Shown here in pieces: positions 34,749 to 47,701 of a stretch of DNA of 64,000 nt. Each line of letters opens with the position of its first letter. Position 1 is the stretch's first letter. Source of the stretch: Epiperipatus broadwayi. Taxonomy: Eukaryota; Onychophora; Udeonychophora; Euonychophora; Peripatidae. The notes beneath the pieces are model-generated. The model did not search any database. It was not told the DNA's origin and worked only from the letters and a program-made list of their open reading frames with translations. The stretch covers positions 3,478,156-3,542,155 of the forward strand of contig JAQFVV010012396.1 of NCBI GenBank assembly GCA_028023455.1, given 5' to 3'. Position numbers and translations under genes: made by a program.

Positions 34749-37700
34749 GTATATGTATTGATAATCTAAGAGGGGGTTGTTTATTTGATGATAGATAGTG
34801 GGTATAAAAAAAAAGATGAATAATGAAATGTATAGTGAATGTATACATAAGTGTAAATTTATAAAAACAATAATAATATCTTTTATTTTTTCATGGGTTT
34901 GTTTCTAGTGATGACCACTAGAAAGTGTATAAAGCTGTAGAATGTTTATGGTCACATGATTAATTTTAAACATAGCATCTTGAGAAGATTCATTTTTAAA
35001 TGAAAATCGATTTGTTATTAAATTAAATTGTATACAAACCAGTTGTCTATTATTTCCAGTTATATATAATTTCGATTGATTGAGTATTTATACGTTTTTG
35101 ACAACATTATGGTCATATAAGTTACTGACAAATGACTATAAAAAACAATATATATATATATATTAATTCATATTATATATATATATATATATATATATTA
35201 AAACAAATAAAAAAAACAAATTAAAAATTTCATTTTTACAAACTAAAAAAACTTTTTATCTAAAAATTACATTTCCAAAAAATGAAATAATATTAATAAA
35301 GTAAGAATCTTAAGGGTGTTAGTTTTTTGTAAAAAATAGAAAGTAAATAAAAAAATTCATCGATTCAGTTAAATTTTTTTAGAAGAATGAAAAAACAATG
35401 ATAATCTTACTAATGGATATAATCTTTATTGGACTCAAAATCTGAAATTCCTGGATTAAATCTTCTTTGTGATTTCCCAAATGAGAAACCATTCAGTTAT
35501 TTTTACATACAACTGTTGCTAAATTTTACATTTTAAAGCTACAAATACAAAAAAAAAAAGAACTTGCAAATGATTCTCAAAATGTTACTTAAAGAAATAA
35601 GTCTTTTCATTCTAACCTCAAAGTTTTTCAATTGACACACATGTCTTCTTAGTATTTGTTAATGCAAATTACACAAATTTTTTAAAATATAATGTTTATA
35701 CCAAGGATTTATTCACAATAATCTTAATAAATATATAAATAATTATTAAATCATTCTTATTGATGCTGTAAATGTTTATTTGAACTTTATTAAATTTAAA
35801 GATTATTTGAACTTTACTAAATTTAAAGTCTATATCTATTATAATCATTATATAAATGCAAGATAATCTCTATTTTCAACCTTTCACTTTTACATTTCAA
35901 TATTATATTTCAAACATTTAGTTACTGCTGAGTGCTTGAAATACGAGAATGAGTGCTGAATGTAATTTCAAAAATATAAGATAATAATGTAAAAAAAAAA
36001 TAAAAGGTAAAAAATAAATGTTATCATATATCTACATAAAGAATGGTATTTGTATTTAATTCAATTTAAAGTTTATATTTAAAGTAAAGTAAATGTAATA
36101 ATTGATAACCTTATAAACAATTTTAAAATAATTATCCATATATTAATTAAAAGTTGTTTATCATGAATAAGTGTTTGTTAACAAACAAGTATTTATGAAA
36201 TAAATTGGAGTAAAATTAACAATTAAATGATAATTAAATACTTAGAAAATAAAGCAATAAAGTAGTTAAGGAGGTTTTAAATACCAAAGTAATTATTAAA
36301 ATAAACAGTGCAATATAAATATTTTAAATTTGAGTTGTAAAATTAAATATACCATATACTAAAAATAAGTCAAATACTGAAGAACAATGCTAGTGCAGCT
36401 CTTTGCAGCTTAATTTCTGCACTCTAGACAAAATCACAAAGAAGTGTTTTTAATTTTTATGATCTCCATAACTGATTTTTACCATCTTAGTACGAGTTAC
36501 AAATTACTTAAGTCATATTTTTCAATTTAATTTTGTATACTTATTTATTAAAGTAATAAACATATTATGGTAAATAAATTAATATATATGTATACACATA
36601 TTTCAAACGAAAAAAAATACAGTTTATTAAAGATATATAAATAAACAATTCTGTCTTTATGATTTATTTTTCATAACTTAGTTCAACAATTAATTTTATT
36701 TAGATTATGATTTTTACTTTTTATTAGAAAATAGCCAAACAATTCTTTATTTCCAAAAGTTTTCTTGTAGTTTTATTTTATTTTAAAAACATTATCAAAC
36801 AATCTTTTAAATCACATTGAGAGCAAAGGACTCATCAGCCTAATTACCATTTTAAAAAGAAAATAGAGGGCAAAAAAATAATTGGCAAATGTTTATTTTT
36901 AATTAGTATAATAAAAGACTATTTATAATTACACTATTATTATTGCTTATTACTACTCTATTATTATTGCTTAATACTACTTAGATTTAATAAAGTAGAG
37001 AAAAATTATATCGTAAAGGTATAAAGATTAGACATCGATATAGAAGTGTACATATACTTTAAAAAACTTTATATTGTTATTAAAATCAACTTTAATACAG
37101 AGGCACTATTTAAAATATATATTTAAAACTATAAATATTAAAATGAATTTTTTATTTGAATTTAGTATATAGGTGGTTTAAAAACACAGCAAATTTATAA
37201 TGTGGATAACAAAAAGTGTTTTGGTGAATTATTATTATATATTTATTTAATTTGATAAATTGCTAAACTGAAAAATCCCAAAATATAAAGATACCTGTCT
37301 AGTGGCATTCTTCCTATATATACTTTAAAAAATGTGTATAAATTAATGACATACATTCAAAAAAAACATGCAAAAAAAGGGGGGAGGACAAAATATGTGA
37401 TTTTAAAATGAAATAAATTTAACTATGAATGTTATTAAGACATAAATATTTTCATTTTAATGCTGCTATAAAAGTAAATAGCCTATGCAAATAGTTTAGT
37501 TTTTTTAAAACCGATGAACTGAGAAACTATCCTTAGAAAAATATATAGAAAATAAGAGAAATAAAATTATAATAAATAGATAAAAACATTAAATAAAAGA
37601 GCATTTATAAGTATTTGAATCATAATCAAAAGACTTACCAGAAGTTAAACATTGTAAAATTTATAATAAAATATGACAAAGTCAAAAAGCCTTTAAATAG

Positions 37701-38120
37701 CTTATGAAAGTCAATACCTATTCTATAATGCTCTCAAAAGAGCCAGTAATGCAAAGAACATTATTCATACAGTTTTCTATCTGATAAAGTTGGGTTTTAA
37801 AACAATTTTTTATTATTTTATGCTGACCCACTATTGGATGTTAGATGATTTTTCTATGTATTGGCTAGATAGAAAAAAATATTTCCAAATTAATACATGG
37901 TATGGATTTGAATTTCTGGCCATTAATATAGCAGTTTGATAAACTAACTATTAAATTATGAGATTCTTTTATGATGAAAATAAAAATTTGCGTAAAAATC
38001 ATATTAAAAATAAAAGATATATGGGTAAAAATACTTGCATTAATTACACAACACATCCTTAAAGTGAAACATTTATAAAAATTGTGTGGATAAGGATTAA
38101 TTTATAAGAAGATTAATTAC
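34746..38120. other. AT-rich DNA, no gene seen
   Basis: Includes a pair of AT runs near 35150-35198. Apart from these I see no repeat unit, RNA gene or coding exon; open frames are short and low complexity. Confidence 0.45.
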
Positions 38121-38122
38121 TG

Positions 38123-38123
38123 T

Positions 38124-38214
<91 letters not shown>

Positions 38215-38314
38215 GGATGGATGGATGGATGGATGGATGGATGGATGGATGGATGGATGGATGGATAGATAGATAGATAGATAGATAGATAGGTAGGTAG
38301 GTAGATAGGTAGAT
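38123..38314. repeat. (GATA)n-(GATG)n-(GATA)n compound microsatellite
   Basis: About 24 GATA units, then about 13 GATG units (roughly 38213-38266), then more GATA with a few GGTA variants at the end. The minus-strand open frame over it is only the repeat's translation. Confidence 0.95.
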
Positions 38315-38319
38315 ATTTA

Positions 38320-40290
38320 TTTAAGCTACTATACATTAAAAAAAAGAAATGAAATTGGATTGGTGATACCATGTAGACATATTTATAAGGAAAGATAATA
38401 TTTAATCATGTTTAAAGTTTATAGGTAAGCTAAAAATGAGATATGATAATCTTGAGCCTAATAATGTTTAACCTAATCATTGATGTTTAACTAAAAAGAA
38501 GATATAAAATGTATGAGTGCAAAAAATTTGGTATTTAAAGAGTAAATTGTAATAATTTGATATAAATAAATGTTAAATAAAAATAATAAAGATATATAAG
38601 AGATTTTGATTTTGGGCAACTGAAAAGAACTATTTCAGCTGAAATGCATTCTAAGAGTAATTTAGTAAGTGATGAAGTTAAATTATTGAATATATATAGG
38701 AAGTATTTATTGTAAACATTCATTTTTTTAAAAAAAAAGATAAAGTAGTGTAAATCTGAGAAGATTCTAGAAAGTTAATAGTTTTATCTTTAGAGGTATT
38801 CGCTGGATTCATTCTTGACCAGTTACCTAAGCACGTAAAGATAATCATTTCTAATGAACAGTATCGGAGCATGCGATTTTTATCTATATGGAAAGAAATG
38901 TAAATGATTTAGTGGAATTTTCATAAATATATTCAGATTGGCAGTGAATAAAGATAGATATCATCACAGTCTAGAACAAAAATATATAAGATAATAGAGA
39001 TAATTGAAATGTAAGATTTGTTGTATAAAATTGTTTACCAAAAATGGATATATATATATATTGAAAAGAGATTTATTAATCCCAAAATGTTTTCAAAAAT
39101 AGGGCATAAGTCAAATAAGGTTGCCAACGCTTCCAAGAAAACTTTATTTCGGAACATAGTACACTATGAGAATATATATGCATAGCTTTTAGTGATATGT
39201 ACACAAACATGTGTATATTTGTATATGGAATTCTTTTAAGAGATAAATATTTTTTTAGGCAAAGCTTTACGGAGTTTTGCATTAAAATTAAATGTTTAAT
39301 TTCTTTTTTCTTTCTTTTATTTCATAACCATCTGTTACTTGCTGATAGCTTCTACTAAGCCCGTGATCACTCGCACAATCATTATCTTTAAACTCCCTAA
39401 AGAAATAAAAACATTACACTGATTCTCTTTTAAATTGTCATTTTTATTTACAAAATCTCACTAGAAATAAAAAAGACATTTTTAAAAATTAGATAAAAAT
39501 ATCAACAAATACCTACAGTACATTAAAACAAAATCAGTGGTAATATTTCAAAATTCAATCAAAAAACTATTTTCTTAAAATTGATTTTTTTTTTTGAATG
39601 CCAAATAAAGTTTTTAATAATAAAAAAAAAAAGTAAATAAATAAAATCTCCACTATGCAAAAATACATTTTTTGTTCTAAATACAACATTATATATTAGA
39701 TCAAATGTTCTGAGCTCGGCTCACCGGTGCCTGCAGAGCAATTTGCATGTACCCGCGACAATTCATTAAATATTACAAAAAATAAAAACAATTTAGGTAG
39801 TACACATATATAAAATGACACGTCATCTTTCATATGTTATACTCTAACGAATATAGTCATCAAATACGTATATTCTGATTGGGTAGGAGTAAATAAACGT
39901 GTTGTCTGTGCTGAAAATTGTTATTTTCTGCAGACACTAATGCCAAAACAACTTTGATAGTTTTGTATGCAACAACCTTTAATGTTGTGTTTTGCTCCAA
40001 ATTGAGTTATCCTAATAAACACAACAAATCTATAATTTCAACAACGATTGGAAAAAAAGATTATTGTTTTGTTCAATGCAAAGAGAAACGTTTGCTTATT
40101 GTGAAATGATATTATATAACTTGTAAAGAAACATAACCTTGAATGTCATTTTAAGAGCCATCGCGGCTCTTTTGATGTTAGTCATCCACTTAATTCTAAG
40201 ATTATAAAAATAAAAATTGATCGAGTAAAAACAAAATTAAACTACTCAGTTATCTGTTTTTGTTTAACATGCAAATACAGTTTTTTTTTT
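38320..40290. other. AT-rich DNA with one GC-richer patch
   Basis: Around 39715-39760 the sequence becomes GC-rich (CGGCTCACCGGTGCCTGCAG) and contains ATTTGCAT; ATTGG and ACGTCA words follow within 170 bp. A perfect 7-bp stem, AAGAGCC-ATCGC-GGCTCTT, occurs at about 40152-40170. I could not attach these to a gene. Confidence 0.3.
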
Positions 40291-41470
40291 TTAAAAAAAA
40301 AAAAAAAGATGCAATGTCTTCTTTAAAAATTTTTCATTTACTGGCAAAAAGAGAGCCTTTTATTGTTCAGGGAATTACTTAAAAAGGTATTTCTAACTGC
40401 AGCTAAATTATACTATTTGAAAGATTTTTTAACAAGTGAGAAAACCATTTCTGTTAGCAAAATTTGCAATTGTTGACAACTATTAAATTACTAGAAGGAT
40501 TTAAGTGGTTTCAATTGATTTATAGAAGTCAATTAAAAAAAGATTTGGAAATATGTAAATGGTTCTCATTACAGTTAGCAATTATTCCAAAAATAATATT
40601 CAATCATTTCAGTATACTAGAAGAATTATTAAAATTTTGACAATAAAGTGGACAAAGGTGAAAATATTTGTAATATATTTAAAAATTTTTACAACAAAAT
40701 TGGTTTGCTTAATCTCAAGATATCAGCTATAGTGAATTATTGATAATGCATCAACAATGTTGGGCATGAATCTGTTTACTATCGGCAGAACAATAAATTC
40801 TCCATGAAGTTTATATATTACTATTGCATTATGAACGGAGAAATATTGTACACCAAAATATTATCATTGAACATGTTATGAATATTATTTAAATAATTAA
40901 CAGCATCAGAGAAAATCCTTAAATATATAAATGGTTTAAAGTCCTAGTAAAAAATATTGAATGCTCTTAATCTGATTTTATTCTGTATGCAGATGTAAGA
41001 TGATTATCTAGAGACAAAACTTGCAAATGATTTTTTAATCTGTTGGAGGAGATTAAAAATTGTCTTAATTCAAATGAGCAAACATTCCAACAGTAGAATG
41101 GCATTTGTTGATTGAAGGAATTAGTTTATTTTGATGACTACTTTTCAAAAATTAAACAAAGAACGAACTCCAAAAAAAAAAAAAATTAAACATTCATCTA
41201 AAATAATTAGCTTCATAAAAACATTTAAAGCTGAAATTTTATTTTGGATACCTAAGATAAAAAATATTATCTAACACAAAATGTAAAAAGCCACTGACAT
41301 TATTTTTTATTTATTGATTGATCACTTTGAAAAACTTTCAGCAAGATTTGAAAATAGATTTTTTCAAATTATTTTCATGTATAACATTTTATTTCACAAA
41401 TACTTATTACAAAATTGACTAAAAACACATGCACAAGAAATTAAAGATGGGATTTTAAAAGTTCAAAATC
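40290..41470 (+). pseudogene. hAT transposase (ZBED-like) pseudogene
   Basis: With frameshifts allowed, plus-strand blocks follow the order of hAT transposases of the type domesticated as ZBED5/GTF2IRD2-like proteins. An early FSLQLAI block (near 40570) corresponds to 'FSLQLDEST'. KFLQQNW follows (about 40690), then IDNASTMLGMN (40739-40771, 'TDGAPSMLG' block). ADVR-stop-LSRDKT (about 40989-41021) lies where the family has EVRWLSRG, with TGA in place of the Trp codon. FFNLLEEI, then a YFDDYFSKI and a FIKTFKAEILFW block come next, as in the 'ITAFKSKLKLW' part. hAT transposases cut and paste DNA with 8-bp target duplication. Ends and inverted repeats were not found. Confidence 0.7.
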
Positions 41471-42240
41471 ACTTTACATTGAAATCATATGTTAAAAATG
41501 AAAATTTCTGGAATGTACTTGATCAAAAAAAGTGCACTTTTTAAAAAAATGAGCTTATAAAATTAACTTCTGTTTTAGTTTTATTTATATTAATTACTGT
41601 TTTAAAGGATAAATATAATTAAAATGAAAAACAGATCTTAACCTTACCAATTCTAGACTTGATGATTGTTGATGAATAAAAATGGCATAGAAAACATTTA
41701 AGTGTGAGAAAATGGCATATCAAATGCACTGTTGAAGATAAATATTAATTTTAAAGATTTTTCAAATTTATTCTCATTTTTAAAGTCTTTAAATAACTTT
41801 GAGAATAAAATCTATTTTGTGAGAATATTTTATTGTAATTTTATTGTTTAATGAAATGCATCCTGGGTTTGCTGTTTGGAGATGATATATTGTGGACAAA
41901 AGATGAATTTAAAAATGTAAACAAAATAAAAGAAAAAATCTGAAAAACATGAGAAGTCAAAGAATACATTGAAAATGTGGGTTCACTGTCACTTCTAAAA
42001 AATGTAAATATTAAGGAGAAACTTAATGAAGCATATAGACTTTCAATAAATAAGCATAATACAAAGGTTAAAAATATACAATTTTATCCAAATAATAGAC
42101 TGTATTATTTTTGTGGAAACTTTGAAACTATCTTATGTGGACATGATGAAAAAGATGATTCAGTAAATCTAAGGGTATTTAGAGAATAAATAAATTTTGC
42201 AAATAAATTAGAGATTTGAAGAATCATTTAGAAACCAGTA
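41470..42240 (+). other. Downstream of hAT pseudogene; 70-codon frame
   Basis: The frame at 41977-42189 (starts MGSLSLLKNVNIKEKLNEAY) does not resemble the hAT C-terminus and is not recognised. The intervening sequence has scattered hAT-like residues (DHFEKLSARFENRF near 41320) but no clear end. Confidence that this is anything functional is low. Confidence 0.25.
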
Positions 42241-42293
42241 TGGTTTTCAAATCATTCAGAATGAGATGATTTACTGCCTGCTATATATATATA

Positions 42294-42461
42294 ATAATCC
42301 CAGTGCATAACGCTATACTGAAATAAATATACAAATATTAAGCAATTAAATCATCCCACATGATTAAGAAATCCAGTACTGCCCTCTGTGAACTAATATA
42401 TAAATACATTAGAGTTTGTATTTCAAAATAGCCAGGTCAAAATGGTATCCACTTTGACCTG
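42294..42461. repeat. Foldback repeat copy A (partial)
   Basis: Starts ATAATCCCAGTGCATAACGC and runs through AATCCAGTACTGCCCTCTGTG to a near-palindrome CAGGTCAAAATGG...CCACTTTGACCTG (42433-42461). It matches copy B (42640) with few differences, 346 bp apart, but its right arm is missing beyond a short AAATACGAAC remnant. Confidence 0.8.
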
Positions 42462-42639
42462 TCTGCTATCAGATGTTATATATTGAAATACGAACAAACT
42501 CAAACAAAGAACTTGAAAATTAGCAAACAACGATCTTAAATTTTGCTACAAACAAACATGTTTTTATTATTATTATATAAAGACAAACTAAACTTTAGTA
42601 ATTTTAATCTTTAAACCACCTAACACAAATGTATAGAAA

Positions 42640-42920
42640 ATAATCCCAGTGCATAATGCTATACTGAAATAAATATACAAGTATTAAGCAATTAAATCAT
42701 CCCACATGATTAAGAAATCCAGTACTGTCCTCTGTGAACTAATATATAAATACATTAGAGTTTGTATTTCAAAATAGCCAGACAGCAAACAGACAGGTCA
42801 AAGTGGATACCATTTTGACCTGGCTATTTTGAAATACGAACTCTAATGTATTTATATATTAGTTCACAGAGGGCAGTACTGGATTTCTTAATCATGTAGG
42901 ATGGTTTAATTGCTTAATAT
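42640..42920. repeat. Foldback repeat copy B (hairpin)
   Basis: The left arm (about 42684-42781) and right arm (about 42820-42918) are almost perfect inverted copies of about 97 bp around a loop of about 40 bp. The loop contains CAGGTCAAAGTGG. Element 1 is inserted in the AT run at the right end and cuts off the outer part. By shape it is a MITE or foldback element able to form a hairpin RNA. Confidence 0.85.
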
Positions 42921-42930
42921 ATATATATAT
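42921..42930. repeat. AT flank / target duplication of element 1 (left)
   Basis: ATATATATAT immediately precedes the LTR; the right flank at 53391 begins ATATATACC. A 4-6 bp AT target duplication is compatible but its length cannot be fixed. Confidence 0.6.
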
Positions 42931-45534
42931 TGTAACAGTCAGAAAACGCGTGACTCGTTAACATAGTGCAGTATTCGACCACCACATAGAACTGCAGCAC
43001 CATCTAGGTAGCGAAGCCACCCATAGTACTGAGTTCGAACATAGTTTATCGGTTCCACAATACAATCTACAAAACAATGCATCTGATGCGATATTAGTAA
43101 ACATTTTTTTTAGGCACGGTGGTCAGGGATATGCAAGAGATTCATGATTTTATTTTCGAGTTAGCCAATAATCACACTAATATTAATTAAACATTCATTT
43201 TACATAATCGAGGAAATATTATATAGTATGGGTATTGAATAAATAAAATGTAACTGCAGACGTAGTTTGAAATTATTTATTTAAAACATTTTAGTGATAA
43301 ATCATTTACTAGTAATATTTGCTAAGATTTAAAGTTTCAGTAGTGGGATTTTCCGATACTATTATATATTAAAGAAATACATTTATTTATTTAGACATAT
43401 TTTATATTTAAGACTTTAGTAGCGGTATTTCCGATACTGTAATGTTTACAAAAAAAAAACATTTATTTGATGATGTAATCTAGCTACCTAAAATTCTCGA
43501 GCAAGCATTTCTAAGTCATGCCTTGAGGGATTTATACCTTTGCAATGCACGAGTCTAAGTAAAATATATAAGTAGTAGTGGCAGACATATATGTATTTAA
43601 TTATAATATTTACTAATCACTAGGGGCAAACATTTATTTCAGAGCGAGTTATGTCACTAATGCAGGGATGGAGTGATACATGGAATAATAAAGTTAATTA
43701 AAGAAACACGTGGTATGCTAGAAAGGCGATATGGAATGGCAGTATATTGAAACTGCAAAGCTGTGAATGAGTTTATAAGAATGATGGGCTGGCATTTGCC
43801 ATCAGCCCAAAGAAGTAAGGTGTCACATAAGCATAACCAGGGACAAGCGGTTCGTGCTGAAATGGCCTGCTGGCTGCATGACGGTCGTCAAGCCCTACGG
43901 GAGCATTTATTATGTCCGCTTGTGTAGGACAACTGGGGTTAATGTAGGACGATTGGGGTTAATTTCAACCCTATAGAATCCGGAATATTCATGGCTTGTA
44001 ATGGGTCATTGCGTCTCTAAACATAGCACATGTATAATGTACAAACAATCCTGTCAAGACTTAAATATATTTTCTAACTCGGCCCTACATTATCAACATT
44101 TAATAAAGAATGTTGGCGACTCTCAAAGAAATGCAAATTTTAAGGAATTATTAATTAAGATTTAATAAATATAAAACATATAAAACATATATAAACTAGG
44201 TGATTATTACAACTAATACGCCAGCCATTTGCGAAGTAGTAGACCCCTGCATTACAATAAATGAAGCATTGAATGAGTGTCGATTTATATGAAAATTAAG
44301 TTATTTATGAAATAAATATTAATGAAAATTTGACATGCATTCACTGTTTCAAGCGATCATAGATTTAAACTTAGAAAATTATGAGCATGCGATAATTATA
44401 TGATAAAATGTAGATTTTAGAAATACATACCCAAGAAATATAGAGTGAGGTAAGCTAGATTATTAGAGAAATTTACACAATAAATTAATTATTAAATTTT
44501 AGTTTTACAAATGATAATTTTACATTTTATAAGTTATATAAGTAGTATGAAGAATAAGCTATAGCATATTAGTAGAGTATTCTAGAGAATTTGGACACAG
44601 GTACCTGTTTTATGAGACATTTTCCGATTCCATTGGTTAGTAGCAAATTGTTCATGATTAGCAGTTCTTTCCTGTATTTAGGTGGTTCATTTAATTTAAC
44701 AGTAGCAGCAGCTTTCTCATTACTTTAGGCAGCAGATCCTCATGGTTGAATTTATGAAGGTATGAATGGCAATGGAAGGTTTGGCATCCAATAGGCCATC
44801 CCCGGGTGGAGAATAGTCTGGGCGCTTTTACCAGTCATACCGTGGCAGAAAAAAATTATTTAATATCTTGGAGATTCTCAACTGATCAAGAGCAGAGCTA
44901 AAGTTAAAGTGACAAGTTTCTAATAATTCTAAAATGGCCTCTTTTCTTATATCTTATCTTTCACATTTTTGTTATTTTTGTATTTTTAGATTCCACCTAA
45001 TCTGCCCTGAGGATAATCAATGCATTTTTGTTAATTCTAATTAGAGAAAACTGCCATTCTATTGTTTACATTTAGATTTTACACTTAGTTTTTGCAATTA
45101 GATTTTAGGGAATTTTTCTTTTTAATTAATCTATTATCTCTCACTGACCGATTCTTTTTAAAATTTCAAAGACAAAAAGGAAACATACGATTACTTTTAC
45201 TTTTAATTAAATATTACATCTGATTTCTAAAATTATTATTAAATGAAATTTAAACAAAGCAATAAATAACAGATTTTACAATTTAAAATAAATGGTTAAA
45301 ATTATATATTTTTATATAACTAAAAGAAGAAATATAAATTATATTTATTGCCCTAAATTTGACATCGAAATGTGTGTGTGTTTATGTTGAATTTTACATA
45401 TATCTATACAATTTTAATATTGCTACGCACACAATTCAATACCAAAAAGTTTAAATTTGAGTAGGATAGACTGGTGAGTGAGAGACTATAGAAAAAGGTG
45501 AAAATTAAGATTCAAATGTGAATCTTACTGTTTC
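42931..45534 (-). repeat. Element 1 3' LTR (left end on plus strand)
   Basis: 2604 bp; plus strand begins TGTAACAGTCAGAAAACGCG and ends AATCTTACTGTTTCA. It matches 50814-53390. Confidence 0.95.
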
Positions 45535-45556
45535 ATTTCCCTGTACTTCCCGTGAA
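45535..45556 (-). promoter_or_regulatory. Polypurine tract, element 1
   Basis: On the minus strand GGGAAGTACAGGGAA directly precedes the 3' LTR, the position and composition expected for the plus-strand primer. Confidence 0.6.
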
Positions 45557-46000
45557 CAATTAAGGAAGAACAAAGGAGCCAAGAAAGAGAAAAAATTTTT
45601 GCTACATCACATAATTTAAATACGAAAAAAAATTTTTTTTTTTTTTTACAGATATGTAGAAATATAGAAAGCAGAGATTACATGAAGCAACGAATAATTT
45701 ATATACCTGGATCCAGAATTTATAGTTTAATTTAAAATGGCCTAATTTGGCCGTCTCTGGTTAAAATCATAGTAATATCAGTTAAACTGATTATATATAA
45801 AGAAATTCTTAGAGTAAGTGTAATTAAAACAATAATATATATAACAAAATTTTTATCTAAAGCCTTATTTAACCAATGTAAATTCCATTCACCCAAATTC
45901 ATTTTACCAAATTTGTTTTAATATTCTCATAAATGTGTAATAACTGTCCTAAGAGTCTAAAATATTTTTACAACCCCGGGTCAGGTGGATAATATCTACA
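45557..46000. other. Element 1 3' untranslated region
   Basis: AT-rich stretch between the end of the integrase frame and the polypurine tract. No envelope-like frame is visible, so the element lacks a third gene. Confidence 0.5.
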
Positions 46001-47233
46001 TGGTTTGAGATTATGGGCATTATATGTCCCTTTTATGGTATCTCTATCTTTTAATAAATATGCATTCGGGCCACATGTGCGGTCAATTATAAAGAGGCCC
46101 CGGTAGAAAGGAAAGAACTTTTTATATACTCTTTTATCTCAGTTGCTTTGTTGAGAGTTCCGTACCCAAACATAGTTCCCAACCTGGAAATGTTAACTTC
46201 TCTGATCTGCTTGTAATTTCCATTCTGCCCTCTCCGTAAGGTGGTGGTGTGCCTTGCTTCTGTCAGTTTCAATATTGATTTCACGTTCATCCATGGGTAA
46301 TGGTGTCTTGATCAGTAATGAGTCTGCTTTACCAAAATGCAAACGTGTTGGTGTCATTTCAGTGGCCTCATTGATGGTTCCATTGATATATTGAAAAATC
46401 TTTTCAGTTTGATTTACCCAGCCTCTGTGATTTTGATTAACGTGGGTCCTAAATAGTCGGTTTATTTCCCTCATAACCCTTTCACATGAGTTAGACTGAG
46501 GATTTTGAATTGAGGTCAGAATATGTTTAATGTTCTGCTGCATAAACCAAGTCTTCCATTCTTGAGATGTAAAGGCCAATCCGTGGTCTGAGAGGATGGT
46601 GATCGGTTTTCCAATCTTGATGAATTGATACTTTTGTAACACTCGAATTGCACAAAGGTAGTCTGCTCACATCACAGGATAGGCCCAAGCATATTTTGAG
46701 AATAGATCATAAGTTACAAGTAAGTAACGGAATCTACGGTAGGATGGTAATGGGCCATAGTGATCGATCGCAAGTATTTCATTTGGTGCAGACGGAATGA
46801 TAGAGGCACGTACTCCACTAAAGTTTTTATTTGGTGGTTTATCTCTTGCACAAATAGCAAATTTCTTGAGGGTATCCGTCACATCTTCATATAGTTTTGG
46901 CCAGTGAAATTGTCATCTTATAGCTTCTTCTGATTTTCTGGGGCCATAGTGCCCTATTAAGCCATGCATATACATGATGAGACGGTTTCTGAGGTCAGGT
47001 GGTACCAAGATTTTCCAGTAAATTTTATCTCCCACAATCTGCTGTTGCAGCAACCCATTTCTTATCCAGTATAGCTTCTTTCCTCGAGGTGTTGTGCAGC
47101 CTTGTATTGGATTTTCTTGCTGTTGTACAGTTTGGATAAGCTTTTTGTATAGCGGTTGTTGCTCTTGCCAATGTTGAAGGTTCCTTAACTTGTGTTCCAT
47201 CTCCTGGTCCAGTACCATTGTTGCAATTACCAA
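46000..47233 (-). pseudogene. Element 1 integrase, broken
   Basis: The minus-strand integrase is readable in pieces. HGLIGHYGPRK (start of the HHCC zinc-binding region) and CAICARDK follow each other, then the catalytic core: D in LAIDHYGPLPSYRRF, D in ITILSDHGLAFTSQEW, and E in NPQSNSCERVMREI, together the D,D,E triad. The end has a VYKKFFPFYRG-like block of the gypsy C-terminal domain (about 46080-46140) in a shifted frame. TGA stops lie at 46913-46915 and 46667-46669. Integrase inserts the cDNA into host DNA. Confidence 0.92.
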
Positions 47234-47281
47234 TGGCTGATCACTTATTATGGGATTGTGTGGCTCCAGTTCTATAGGATG

Positions 47282-47701
47282 TCAACTTAATATATCGGCC
47301 ACTGTATTTTCAGGCCCAGGGCAGTAGACGACTTTATAATGAAATCTTTGAAGTGAAAGACTCCATCTGATGAGGTGGTCATTGTTCAGGTAACTTTTAT
47401 TTAGGAATTCGAGACACCCGTGGTCAGTAATGATAATCACTTCTGAACCCAGGAGCATCTGCTTGAACTTATTACATGACCACATGATTGCTAGTGTCTC
47501 TTGTTCCATCACTGTGTAGTTATTTTCAGCTCCTTTCAGAGTATGGCTGCTGAAATACAGTATTTGGTGTTGGCCTTCTTGGTTGACTTGAAATAGAACC
47601 ACGCCCAATACTTTCTGACTACTATCAGTCTGCAAATAAAAGGGACGGGTAAAATCTGGGAAGTGTAACATCACAGTCTCTAAAAATCTTTTCTTTACTC
47701 A
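47282..47701 (-). pseudogene. Element 1 RNase H, broken
   Basis: FYLQTDSSQKVLGVVLFQ opens the RNase H domain with its first catalytic Asp. LYFSSHTLKGAENNYTVMEQETLAIMW carries the catalytic Glu. VIITDHGCLEFL and CPGPENTVADILS close it. The frame ends in TGA at 47282-47284, where the family has the Arg of an 'ALSR' motif. Another TGA lies upstream at 47699-47701. RNase H degrades the RNA template during cDNA synthesis. Confidence 0.92.

Noticed and set aside
34466-34848. Overlapping minus-strand frames with YIYIYI runs
   Set aside because: Translation of AT dinucleotide repeats, with no gene context.
38097-38372. 91-codon Ser/Ile/Tyr/Pro repeat protein on the minus strand
   Set aside because: It is only the translation of the GATA/GATG microsatellite.
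40152-40170. Histone 3' stem-loop
   Set aside because: The stem AAGAGCC/GGCTCTT is in the opposite order to the canonical GGCTCTT...AAGAGCC, the loop differs, and no histone reading frame lies upstream.
42433-42461. Nuclear-receptor element (AGGTCA...TGACCT)
   Set aside because: The spacing between half sites is far too long and the sequence is the loop palindrome of a repeat.
45557-46000. Envelope gene in element 1
   Set aside because: No open frame, signal peptide or membrane segment lies between integrase and the 3' LTR.
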